7,506 nucleotides of DNA, taken from Lentisphaerota bacterium (GTDB taxonomy: Bacteria; Verrucomicrobiota; Lentisphaeria; Oligosphaerales; Oligosphaeraceae). The position numbers and the translations under genes were made by a program. Location of the stretch: NCBI GenBank assembly GCA_012800565.1, contig JAAZIZ010000322.1, positions 1-7,506 on the forward strand, read 5' to 3'. Each line of letters begins with the position of its first letter. The first letter of the stretch is position 1. The notes under the pieces are model-generated. The model worked only from the letters and a program-made list of their open reading frames with translations, was not told the DNA's origin and made no database searches. This document shows positions 1-5,658 of the stretch, piece after piece.

Positions 1-5
1 CGCAA

Positions 6-18
6 GCCCCAACGGGGC
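6..18. repeat. Short GC palindrome at left edge, possible REP-type repeat
   Basis: A perfect 5-bp stem, GCCCC / GGGGC, encloses the loop AAC. It sits about 80 bp downstream of the pntB stop codon. No T-run follows on either strand, so it does not look like a standard Rho-independent terminator. On the minus strand a GTAG tetranucleotide (38-35) precedes the palindrome, as in many REP elements tied to REP-associated tyrosine transposases. The rest of the element, if any, lies outside the window, and the identity as a dispersed repeat is inferred from resemblance only. Positions 19-100 show nothing else recognisable. Confidence 0.35.
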
Positions 19-100
19 GCGACATAAGCCTGAACTACAACGCCTCCTCAAGAATTACATTACAAGTATTCATCACAAGATTTCGCACATTAACATATCT

Positions 101-1456
101 TCAGTTCAGCATCTGCAGCAGTTGCTTGAGTGACTCTTTGGCATCACCGAGCCGCAGGATAGTCTTGGGGCTGTCGTAGATGGCATTGGGGACGCCGGCG
201 TAGCCGGGGCCGGTATCAAGATTGCAGACCACCGTCCATTTGGCCTCTGCGACCGCCAGCACCGGCATGCCATAGATAGGCGTTCCCTCCGCAGTATTGG
301 CGGCGGGATTGATGGTATCGTTGGCACCGACCACCAGGACCAGATCGCAGGCCGCGAAATCCGGGTTGATGTCATCAAGTTCATGGAGCTGCTCGTAAGG
401 CACATCGACCTCGCACAGCAGCACATTCATGTGCCCGGGCATGCGTCCGGCCACCGGATGGATTGCGTAGCGCACTTTCGCGCCCAGTTCGGCAAAGCGG
501 TCCGCCAGAGTCTTGACTGCCGCCTGCGCCTGGGCCAGAGCCATGCCATAGCCGGGGACAATAATCACATCCTTGGCAGAGCGCAGGATGGCCGGCAAGT
601 CCGCCTCCGGCGCCTTAGCCTCAGTCGGGGCAGCAGCGCCGGGTTCGGCGGCCGGAGCGCCTTTCGCCTCGCTCTTGGTGGAACCTGTGCTGAAGAGAAT
701 TTTCAGCAGGCTGCGGTTCATGGCCCGGCACATAATCTGAGTCAGCAGCAGTCCTGAGGCTCCGACCACCGCGCCGATGCAGGTCAGCACCGGGTCTCCG
801 ATGGCAATACCGGCCACGCCGCCGGCCACCCCGCTGGTGGAATTCAGCAGTGAGATAGTGATAGGCATATCGGCGCCGCCGACCCGGATGGCGAAAATCC
901 AGCCGAAGACCAGCGACAGGATGCCCAAGATCACCGGCTGCGGCCAGACTGCTATAGTCAGCAACATCAGCAGCAGCAGTCCACAGGAGAGCACGCTGTG
1001 TCCAGGCAGCACCACCTGCCGTTGCGGCAGCAGCCGGGCCAGTTTTCCGGCCGCGGCCATGCTGCCGGAGAAGGTCACCATACCGATGGCCAAAGCCAGC
1101 AGCCCGGCGTAATACTCGAATGGGGAACTTGCTGGGGTTTTGACCGAATACACCACCAGGGCGCTGGCCAGCCCGCCCAAGCCGTTCAGCAACGCCACCA
1201 TCTGGGGCATGCCCAGCATGCTTACCCGTGCGGCCATCCACGCCCCCAGCAGCAGCCCGACCGCCATGGCGGTCCAGAGCATGGTATTGCTCAGCAGCTG
1301 CTGTTTAAGCAGCATCAGCACCACCGCCAGGACCAGCCCCACTGCGCCCAGGGCGTTCCCGGCTCTGGCGCTGCGGACCCGGCTCATCAGGACGATTCCG
1401 GCCAGCACGATCAGTACCGCAACGACCCCCAAAATGAAATACATCTTCTCAGTCAT
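101..1456 (-). CDS. pntB: NAD(P) transhydrogenase subunit beta (membrane domain II plus NADP-binding domain III)
   Basis: The 451-residue protein is the beta subunit of the proton-pumping transhydrogenase of the cytoplasmic membrane. Residues 1 to about 250 hold eight or nine hydrophobic helices, including the conserved GGADMP-x-x-x-SLLNS segment (194-206), whose Asn205 matches E. coli beta-Asn222. An Ala/Pro/Glu-rich hinge (about 257-288) leads to the soluble NADP-binding domain III. That domain carries PGYGMALAQAQ (301-311), AIHPVAGRMPGHMNVLL (331-347), GANDTINPAA (377-386) and a C-terminal GDAK (437-440). Length is close to the usual 460 residues. Two positions are unusual. Residue 91, at the E. 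coli His91 position in MPQMVALLN, is Asn. The residues aligned with E. coli Lys424-Arg425-Ser426 are Asn412-Leu413-Asp414. The start codon overlaps the end of pntAB by 8 nt (ATGACTGA), and an AAGGA lies about 9 nt upstream. Family identity is certain; the cofactor preference is not. Confidence 0.96.
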   Translation of the reverse strand: MTEKMYFILGVVAVLIVLAGIVLMSRVRSARAGNALGAVGLVLAVVLMLLKQQLLSNTMLWTAMAVGLLLGAWMAARVSMLGMPQMVALLNGLGGLASALVVYSVKTPASSPFEYYAGLLALAIGMVTFSGSMAAAGKLARLLPQRQVVLPGHSVLSCGLLLLMLLTIAVWPQPVILGILSLVFGWIFAIRVGGADMPITISLLNSTSGVAGGVAGIAIGDPVLTCIGAVVGASGLLLTQIMCRAMNRSLLKILFSTGSTKSEAKGAPAAEPGAAAPTEAKAPEADLPAILRSAKDVIIVPGYGMALAQAQAAVKTLADRFAELGAKVRYAIHPVAGRMPGHMNVLLCEVDVPYEQLHELDDINPDFAACDLVLVVGANDTINPAANTAEGTPIYGMPVLAVAEAKWTVVCNLDTGPGYAGVPNAIYDSPKTILRLGDAKESLKQLLQMLN

Positions 1457-1730
1457 TTCCGTTCGTCCTTTGTCCCTTGAACATCTTAAGCATCCGGTCA
1501 GTCACGGCGAATCCGCCCACCACATTGATCATAGCCAGGACCACTGCGGCCAGAGCCAGGGCACGGCTGCCCGTTGCGACGGCCGCGATCGCTCCGACTA
1601 CAGTGATGCCGGACAAGGCATTCATGCCCGACATCAGCGGCGTATGCAGCAGTGAGGGGACGTTGCTGATCAGCATATATCCCACCACGGAACTGACTAC
1701 AAACAACAGACACAACCATGCCGCGCTCAT
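1449..1730 (-). CDS. pntAB: NAD(P) transhydrogenase alpha subunit, membrane part (PntAB)
   Basis: This 93-residue membrane protein corresponds to the C-terminal transmembrane part of the fused E. coli PntA. Here it is a separate gene, as in the three-gene operon of Rhodospirillum rubrum. Three hydrophobic helices are visible at about 3-23, 39-53 and 57-75. Between them lies the family hallmark VPSLLHTPLMSGMNALSGI (24-42), and after them VVGGFAVTDRMLKMFK (70-85). It joins PntB to form the proton-conducting membrane domain. A strong GGGAGG lies about 6 nt upstream of the ATG. Its ATGA start overlaps the stop codon of pntAA by 4 nt, and its own end overlaps pntB by 8 nt, which points to translational coupling. 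It is somewhat shorter than the roughly 140-residue R. rubrum PntAB, but the conserved core is complete. Confidence 0.95.
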   Translation of the reverse strand: MSAAWLCLLFVVSSVVGYMLISNVPSLLHTPLMSGMNALSGITVVGAIAAVATGSRALALAAVVLAMINVVGGFAVTDRMLKMFKGQRTNGND

Positions 1731-2890
1731 TTTGTACCTCCCATGGCTTCAAGGGCACCTTTGTGGACCAGCTCACCATCGATGGTGGTCAGGATGCCGG
1801 CCACGATCTCGTCTGAGCGGTCCAGGACTATGCGTCCATCCTGGACCAGATATTTGACCAGGTGATAGACATTCTGGGCGAACATCCAGGTTGAGCTGGT
1901 CGGCAGCATACCGGGGATGTTCTTGATGCCTTCAATGGTGACTCCATGCCGCACGCAGGTTTCGCCGGGGACGGTGAGGGCACAATTGCCGCCCTGGTCC
2001 ACCGAGATATCGACGATTACCGAGCCCGGGGCCATGGAAGCCACCATCTCGTCTGTGATCAGGACTGGCGCCAGCCGGCTGGGCACCAGGGCCGAGCAGA
2101 AGATGATGTCCATTTGCTTGACTGCCTCACGCAACGCTTCCCGTTCCTTGACCAGCCATTCTTTCGGCAGGGCCTGGGCATAGCCACCTTGGCCGACGGC
2201 GATTTCGCCCGGCACACCGGTCTCAACGATCTTAGCACCCAGGCTTTTGGCCTGTTCGACAGCATCCGGCCTGATATCGGCGGCATAGGTCACCGCGCCC
2301 AGGCGTTTGGCAGTCGCGAGGGCCTGCAGACCAGCCACGCCGGTGCCGATGACCAGTACGTTGCAGGGCTTAATCATGCCAACTGCAGTGAAGATTTGCG
2401 GTATGAATTTAGTCAAATTGCTGGCGGCAATCAAGATGCCTTTGTATCCGGCGCAGGTGCTCATTGAGGTCAAGGCGTCCATTTTCTGGGCCCGGGAGAT
2501 TCTGGGCACTCCATCAAGGGTCAGGGCGATCACACCTTTGGCGGCCATCTTTTTGACCATCTCATGGTTCACCGGCGAGGCCGGGTGGATAAAGGTAATC
2601 AGATATTGCCCGGCGTGCATCATATCAAGCTCATGCACCCCGCGGTCGGCATTGAAAAGCGGCTCCTTGACCTTAAGGATCAAATCCGCCCGGCGGTAGA
2701 TTTCAGCGCAGTCGGACAGCATTTCCGCACCGGCCTGCCGGTATTGCTCATCCGAAAACAGCGCACCCTGCCCGGCGCCGTTTTCCACCAGTACCTGAAA
2801 ACCGTCTTCCCGGTACTTCTTCACTGTCTCCGGAGTCGCGGAGACACGTCCCTCACCATGCATGATTTCCTTCACAATGCCGATGATCAT
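1727..2890 (-). CDS. pntAA: NAD(P) transhydrogenase alpha subunit, NAD-binding domain I (PntAA)
   Basis: This 387-residue soluble subunit binds NAD(H) and exchanges hydride with domain III of PntB at the membrane surface. It has the alanine dehydrogenase/transhydrogenase fold. The N-terminal half opens with MIIGIVKEIMHGEGRVSATP. The RQD loop contacting the partner domain is intact, with Arg130, Gln135 and Asp138 in PRISRAQKMDAL at the canonical spacing. A Rossmann motif GTGVAG (182-187) is followed by Asp205 in AADIRP. The segment SALVPSRLAPVLITDEMV (266-283) and VDISVDQGGNC (293-303) are typical of the family. The length matches R. rubrum PntAA (about 384) rather than the fused E. coli PntA (510). 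The start is supported by AGGAG about 9 nt upstream. It is the first gene of the pntAA-pntAB-pntB operon and overlaps pntAB by ATGA. Alanine dehydrogenase is excluded by the RQD loop and by the two membrane-subunit genes that follow. Confidence 0.97.
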   Translation of the reverse strand: MIIGIVKEIMHGEGRVSATPETVKKYREDGFQVLVENGAGQGALFSDEQYRQAGAEMLSDCAEIYRRADLILKVKEPLFNADRGVHELDMMHAGQYLITFIHPASPVNHEMVKKMAAKGVIALTLDGVPRISRAQKMDALTSMSTCAGYKGILIAASNLTKFIPQIFTAVGMIKPCNVLVIGTGVAGLQALATAKRLGAVTYAADIRPDAVEQAKSLGAKIVETGVPGEIAVGQGGYAQALPKEWLVKEREALREAVKQMDIIFCSALVPSRLAPVLITDEMVASMAPGSVIVDISVDQGGNCALTVPGETCVRHGVTIEGIKNIPGMLPTSSTWMFAQNVYHLVKYLVQDGRIVLDRSDEIVAGILTTIDGELVHKGALEAMGGTK

Positions 2891-2920
2891 TGCAACCTAC
2901 TCCTGTCAATTGTAATAACT

Positions 2921-2950
2921 AATAAAACACAGCGGCAGAAAACCGCTATG
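2921..2950 (-). promoter_or_regulatory. Hairpin plus T-tract in the pnt leader
   Basis: Read on the minus strand, CATAGCGG (2950-2943) pairs with CCGCTGTG (2935-2928) as an 8-bp stem with one G-U pair around a 7-nt loop, and TTTTATT follows directly (2927-2921). It lies between the predicted -10 box and the pntAA start codon, about 30 nt before the ATG. The shape fits an attenuator-type terminator. Because it would start at or near the mRNA 5' end, it could instead be a 5' stabilising stem-loop. No experimental support is available from sequence alone. Confidence 0.4.
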
Positions 2951-2958
2951 CTGCTTAG

Positions 2959-2986
2959 AATATAACCCGCTAATCAACTTTAACAA
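2959..2986 (-). promoter_or_regulatory. Candidate sigma70-type promoter of the pnt operon
   Basis: On the minus strand, TTGTTA (2986-2981) is followed after 16 bp by TATATT (2964-2959). The -10 box is about 69 nt upstream of the pntAA start codon and would start transcription just before the leader hairpin. The match is moderate, and the host sigma-factor preferences are unknown. Confidence 0.35.
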
Positions 2987-3007
2987 TTCTGCAAGCCAAG
3001 ATTTTAT

Positions 3008-3040
3008 CCCCGCCCCGCCGGCGCACGGCGGGAAGCGGGG
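3008..3040. repeat. Strong GC-rich hairpin
   Basis: CCCCGC (3008-3013) pairs with GCGGGG (3035-3040), and CCCGCCG (3014-3020) pairs with CGGCGGG (3026-3032). Together they give a 13-bp stem with a 2-nt AA bulge and the 5-nt loop GCGCA. No T-run follows on either strand, so it is not a classical terminator. It lies upstream of the pnt promoter and directly beside the fold-back element at 3045-3184, and may be part of the same repeat unit. Confidence 0.6.
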
Positions 3041-3044
3041 AAAT

Positions 3045-3184
3045 GCAGGGGACATAGAGGACGTAGGGGACGTAGGGGACGTAGGAATAGGACAATGGGA
3101 CTGGTAAAGCTAAAATCGCACCTCCCATTGTCCCATTATCCCATTGTCTCATCCATACTCCTATATGTCCTCTATGTCCCCTGC
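3045..3184. repeat. Nested fold-back element (inverted repeat arms)
   Basis: The outer arms are a perfect 18-nt inverted repeat: GCAGGGGACATAGAGGAC at 3045-3062 and its reverse complement at 3167-3184. The match runs a further 3 bp inward if one G-U pair is allowed. Inside them lies a second perfect inverted repeat, GGACAATGGGA at 3090-3100 with its complement at 3123-3133, around a 22-nt loop (3101-3122). The whole could fold into a long interrupted hairpin in either strand's RNA. No coding gene is present. It may be a small non-autonomous mobile element or a dispersed intergenic repeat; family unknown. Confidence 0.6.
3052..3087 (+). repeat. Four tandem 9-nt G-rich units
   Basis: Four consecutive 9-nt units are seen: ACATAGAGG, ACGTAGGGG, ACGTAGGGG and ACGTAGGAA. 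They form most of the left arm of the fold-back element. With the GGGG at 3048-3051, the strand has several closely spaced G-runs that might form a G-quadruplex. Confidence 0.7.
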
Positions 3185-3190
3185 GTCCTA
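3124..3190 (+). repeat. Tandem CCCATTGT and ATGTCCYCT units
   Basis: Three 8-nt units, CCCATTGT, CCCATTAT and CCCATTGT (3124-3147), are followed by CTCAT. After a short spacer come 9-nt units ATGTCCTCT (3165-3173), ATGTCCCCT (3174-3182) and a diverged GCGTCCTA (3183-3190). The 9-nt set is the complement of the unit type in the left arm, so both arms are built from short tandem repeats. Confidence 0.65.
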
Positions 3191-3234
3191 TACATTACCA
3201 CATTTAAACCAGCGCTATCTTGACCCACTACCCC

Positions 3235-3263
3235 AAAAAAATTGCCTCAGGCGGCAAAATTTT
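3235..3263 (-). terminator. Terminator-like hairpin with 7-T tract (minus strand)
   Basis: TTGCC (3242-3246) pairs with GGCAA (3253-3257) around a 6-nt loop. On the minus strand seven T follow the stem (complement of 3241-3235), with a short AAAA/TTTT extension possible through a 2-nt bulge. It would stop transcription leaving the metK leader in the antisense direction, before the pnt side. On the plus strand only four T follow (3260-3263), so activity there would be weaker. The stem is short. Confidence 0.35.
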
Positions 3264-3279
3264 CAATATATTGCAAGAA

Positions 3280-3297
3280 AATTCAATTCCTTGAATT
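3280..3297. promoter_or_regulatory. Perfect palindrome upstream of metK, operator candidate
   Basis: AATTCAA (3280-3286) and TTGAATT (3291-3297) form a perfect 7+7 inverted repeat with a TTCC spacer. It ends 75 nt before the metK start and abuts the AT-rich TATATTAT stretch (3297-3304) that could serve as a -10 region; no convincing -35 at normal spacing was found. The size and symmetry fit a binding site for a dimeric repressor, but the regulator is unknown. It could also be a chance palindrome in AT-rich DNA. Confidence 0.35.
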
Positions 3298-3303
3298 ATA
3301 TTA

Positions 3304-3371
3304 TGCGCTTGTTGTTTTTTTCATACTTGTTGTGTTTTTTCTTATTGTCTGCAATCATCAGGAGTTTTTTC
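3304..3371 (+). promoter_or_regulatory. T-rich metK leader with an imperfect direct repeat and a ribosome binding site
   Basis: Two similar T-rich tracts, CTTGTTG followed by seven T (from 3309) and CTTGTTGTG followed by six T (from 3326), repeat with a 17-nt period. The segment ends in AGGAG (3360-3364), 7 nt before the metK ATG, which fixes the metK start. No SAM-I, SAM-II, SAM-III or SAH riboswitch pattern was recognised here. Confidence 0.5.
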
Positions 3372-4562
3372 ATGTCTATGGTCATGTCCCGTCATGTATT
3401 CACCTCTGAGTCGGTTTCCGAGGGTCATCCGGATAAGGTCTGCGATCAGATTTCGGACAGTGTTTTAGACTGCTGTCTGGCGCAGGACCCCGAGAGCCGG
3501 GTTGCCTGTGAAGTACTGGCCACCACTGATTTCATCGTCCTGTCCGGTGAGATCACCAGCACCGCGAAGGTAGATTATGCCGCGATTGCGCGGCAGGTCG
3601 TGCGTGATATCGGCTATAATGATCCCGAGCTGGGTTTTTCGGCTGATACTGCCGAGATTTTGGTAAAAATCCACGCCCAGTCTCCGGACATCTCTCTGGG
3701 CGTAACGGCTGCGACCAGTCAGACTGGTGAGCAGGGAGCCGGTGACCAGGGCATGATGTTCGGTTTTGCCTGCTCAGACACTCCGGAGCTGATGCCGGCA
3801 CCGATTTTCTACGCCCATAAGATTATGGCCCGTCTGGCGGAACTGCGCCATTCCGATCCGAAAAAGTATGCGTTTTTGCGTCCCGACGCCAAATCGCAGG
3901 TATCGCTGTGGTATGAGAATGGCCGCCCGGTAGGGCTGAAGAGCCTGGTCGTCTCGCATCAGCACATTCCGGAGATGCGCGAGGAGCAGCTGCGGGCATT
4001 GGTGGCGCAAGTGGCGCAGGAAATCCTCCCCGCCGCCTGGGTGTCCCAGCTGTCGCCCAAGGATTATCTGATCAATCCCACCGGGCGCTTTGTGCAAGGC
4101 GGCCCCATGGGTGACACCGGCCTGACCGGACGCAAGATCATCGTTGACAGCTACGGCGGCATGGGCCGGCACGGCGGCGGTGCCTTTTCCGGCAAGGACC
4201 CCTCGAAAGTTGACCGCTCAGCCGCCTATATGGCCCGTTATGCCGCCAAGAACATCGTGGCGGCCGGCCTGGCCCGGACCTGCGAAATCCAGGTCGCCTA
4301 CGCCATCGGCCGGGCAGTGCCGGTCAGCATCAATGTCAACACTTTCGGCACCGGCACGGTCGCAGACGAAGCGCTGGCGAAAGTGCTGCAGCAGGGCACT
4401 GTGTTCGATTTCCGGCCCGCGGAAATCATCAAGCTGCTGTCTTTGAAGGCCCCGCGCGGCTGGTCCTACCGGCAGACCGCGATATACGGTCATTTCGGAC
4501 GTGCGGAATTCCCCTGGGAGCAGACTGACAAGGCCGAGGCGCTGCGACAGGCGTTGGCCTGA
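3372..4562 (+). CDS. metK: S-adenosylmethionine synthetase (methionine adenosyltransferase)
   Basis: This 396-residue cytosolic enzyme makes SAM from methionine and ATP. The N-terminus has SRHVFTSESVSEGHPDKVCDQISD, with the ATP-binding His19 and GHPDK at 18-22. Family signature 1 is GAGDQGMMFGFA (122-133), and signature 2 with the phosphate-binding loop is GGGAFSGKDPSKVDRSAAY (268-286). INPTGRFVQGGPMGDTGLTGRKIIVD lies just before it. Length is close to the E. coli protein (384). The start at 3372 is chosen because AGGAG lies 7 nt upstream; in-frame ATGs at 3378 and 3384 are further from it. The open frame extends upstream to 3144, but that part runs through intergenic repeats and a T-rich leader and is not credible coding sequence. 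It is the first gene of the metK-kinase-ahcY operon, with 16 nt to the next gene. Confidence 0.98.
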   Translation: MSMVMSRHVFTSESVSEGHPDKVCDQISDSVLDCCLAQDPESRVACEVLATTDFIVLSGEITSTAKVDYAAIARQVVRDIGYNDPELGFSADTAEILVKIHAQSPDISLGVTAATSQTGEQGAGDQGMMFGFACSDTPELMPAPIFYAHKIMARLAELRHSDPKKYAFLRPDAKSQVSLWYENGRPVGLKSLVVSHQHIPEMREEQLRALVAQVAQEILPAAWVSQLSPKDYLINPTGRFVQGGPMGDTGLTGRKIIVDSYGGMGRHGGGAFSGKDPSKVDRSAAYMARYAAKNIVAAGLARTCEIQVAYAIGRAVPVSINVNTFGTGTVADEALAKVLQQGTVFDFRPAEIIKLLSLKAPRGWSYRQTAIYGHFGRAEFPWEQTDKAEALRQALA

Positions 4563-4578
4563 AGCGGCAGGCAGGCCA

Positions 4579-5583
4579 ATGCTGGAGCTGCCCAAATTCA
4601 CTCCGCCGCCGCGATTGCTGGCTTTCGGTGCGGCCTTGATTGATGAGGTCGCCGAAGTGCCGGAGGACTTTCTGGCCCGCTGGCCGGGCCGGAAAGGCGG
4701 CTCGCAGCCGATCTCAGGCGTTGACCGCGAGGCATTGCGCCTGGCTCTGCCTCACCCCAGCCGCACCGCTCCTGGCGGCGCAGCCGGCAATACCGCCCGG
4801 GCTTTCGCCGGTCTGGGCGGCGTGGCCGGAATGCTGAGCCTGATCGGTGATGATCAGCGCGGAGAGTTTTTCCGTCAGGCTCTGCAGTCGGCCGGGGTCG
4901 CGGTGGAAGGCCTCAAGGTGATTGCCGGGGCCGAGACCGGCAGCTGCCTGTCCCTGGTCACGCCTGACGGCGAACGCAGCATGCGGCCCTGTCTGGGCGT
5001 CGCAGACCTGCTGCACAACCGATACTTCCGGGCTGATGATTACCTGCCCTACAGTCATTTTTATGTCGAGGGCTACATCCTGTACACGCCGGAAATCGCG
5101 GCCGAGATTCTGTCTCAGGCCAGGGCCGCTGGTCTGAGTGTATGCTATGATGCCGGTTCGCCGGAGCTGGTCGCGAAACACCGCGAGCTGCTGCGGGAGT
5201 TGCTGGACCAATACGTCTCAGTAGCCTTGTTCAACGAACTGGAGGCGGCGGCTTTCTGCGGTACTGCCGAGCCTGCGACGGCTGCGCTCCAACTGGCCCG
5301 TTTATGCTACCTGGGAATAGTCAAAAGCGGGGCCCGCGGCGCCTGGATTGCCTGCGGCAATGAGGTAACTCACATCCCGGCGCTGCCGGCCAGGGTGGTT
5401 GACACCACCGGCGCCGGGGATTTCTGGGCTGCAGGTTTCCTGTACGCCTGGCTGAACGGGCGTTCTCTGGCGGCCTCCGGGCAGCTGGCGGCCGCCACCG
5501 CGGCTGCGGTAGTTTCCGAAGCGGGCGCGAATCTTGCTGCCGGCACCTGGCAGCAGTTGCGACAGCTGTTTGCCGGATTATAG
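4579..5583 (+). CDS. PfkB-family kinase, probable adenosine kinase
   Basis: This 334-residue PfkB/ribokinase-fold enzyme probably phosphorylates adenosine to AMP with ATP. Visible motifs are the substrate-side glycine segment PGGAAGNTARAFAGLGG (65-81), GSCLSLVTPDGERSMRPCLG (121-140), FYVEGYIL (161-168), FNELE (218-222), VKSGARGAW (248-256) and the PfkB signature DTTGAGDFWAAGF (275-287), with catalytic Asp281. The TPDGERSM-x-x-x-LG and VEGY segments resemble bacterial adenosine kinases more than fructokinases or ribokinases. Position between metK and ahcY supports this role, because AhcY releases adenosine and is driven forward by its removal. The start at 4579 lies 16 nt after the metK stop and gives a standard N-terminus (PRLLAFGAALIDEVAEVPEDFL). 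The frame is open upstream to 4501, but that would overlap metK. The ribosome binding site is weak (GCAGG), so translation may depend on metK. Another sugar or nucleoside substrate is not excluded. Confidence 0.8.
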   Translation: MLELPKFTPPPRLLAFGAALIDEVAEVPEDFLARWPGRKGGSQPISGVDREALRLALPHPSRTAPGGAAGNTARAFAGLGGVAGMLSLIGDDQRGEFFRQALQSAGVAVEGLKVIAGAETGSCLSLVTPDGERSMRPCLGVADLLHNRYFRADDYLPYSHFYVEGYILYTPEIAAEILSQARAAGLSVCYDAGSPELVAKHRELLRELLDQYVSVALFNELEAAAFCGTAEPATAALQLARLCYLGIVKSGARGAWIACGNEVTHIPALPARVVDTTGAGDFWAAGFLYAWLNGRSLAASGQLAAATAAAVVSEAGANLAAGTWQQLRQLFAGL

Positions 5584-5658
5584 TATCATCACGCGCCGCT
5601 GTCGATTTGCATACCATCCACCCGCCGCAGAGAATGCCGGCGAAAAAAAGGTCTGAAT

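Noticed and set aside
621..1241. A 206-codon minus-strand frame inside pntB.
   Set aside because: It is an out-of-frame shadow of pntB with no recognisable domain.
3101..3120. AAGCTAAAA motif recalling the SAM-II riboswitch.
   Set aside because: Only a few bases match. The pseudoknot stems are absent, and the motif is the loop of the inner inverted repeat, about 250 nt from metK.
2970..3152. A 60-codon minus-strand frame rich in Tyr-Val-Pro.
   Set aside because: The YVPYVPYVLYVP pattern is just the 9-nt tandem repeat read in frame, and the frame spans the fold-back element.
3052..3190. Tandem units considered as a CRISPR array.
   Set aside because: Units are 8-9 nt and contiguous with no unique spacers of normal length, and no cas gene is present.
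3144..3371. An in-frame N-terminal extension of MetK with a hydrophobic, signal-like stretch.
   Set aside because: It is translated intergenic repeats and T-rich leader. MetK is cytosolic, and AGGAG sits at the right distance from the ATG at 3372.
4501..4578. An earlier in-frame start for the PfkB kinase.
   Set aside because: It would overlap the metK C-terminus by about 60 nt with a basic, non-family N-terminus; the ATG at 4579 gives the standard start.
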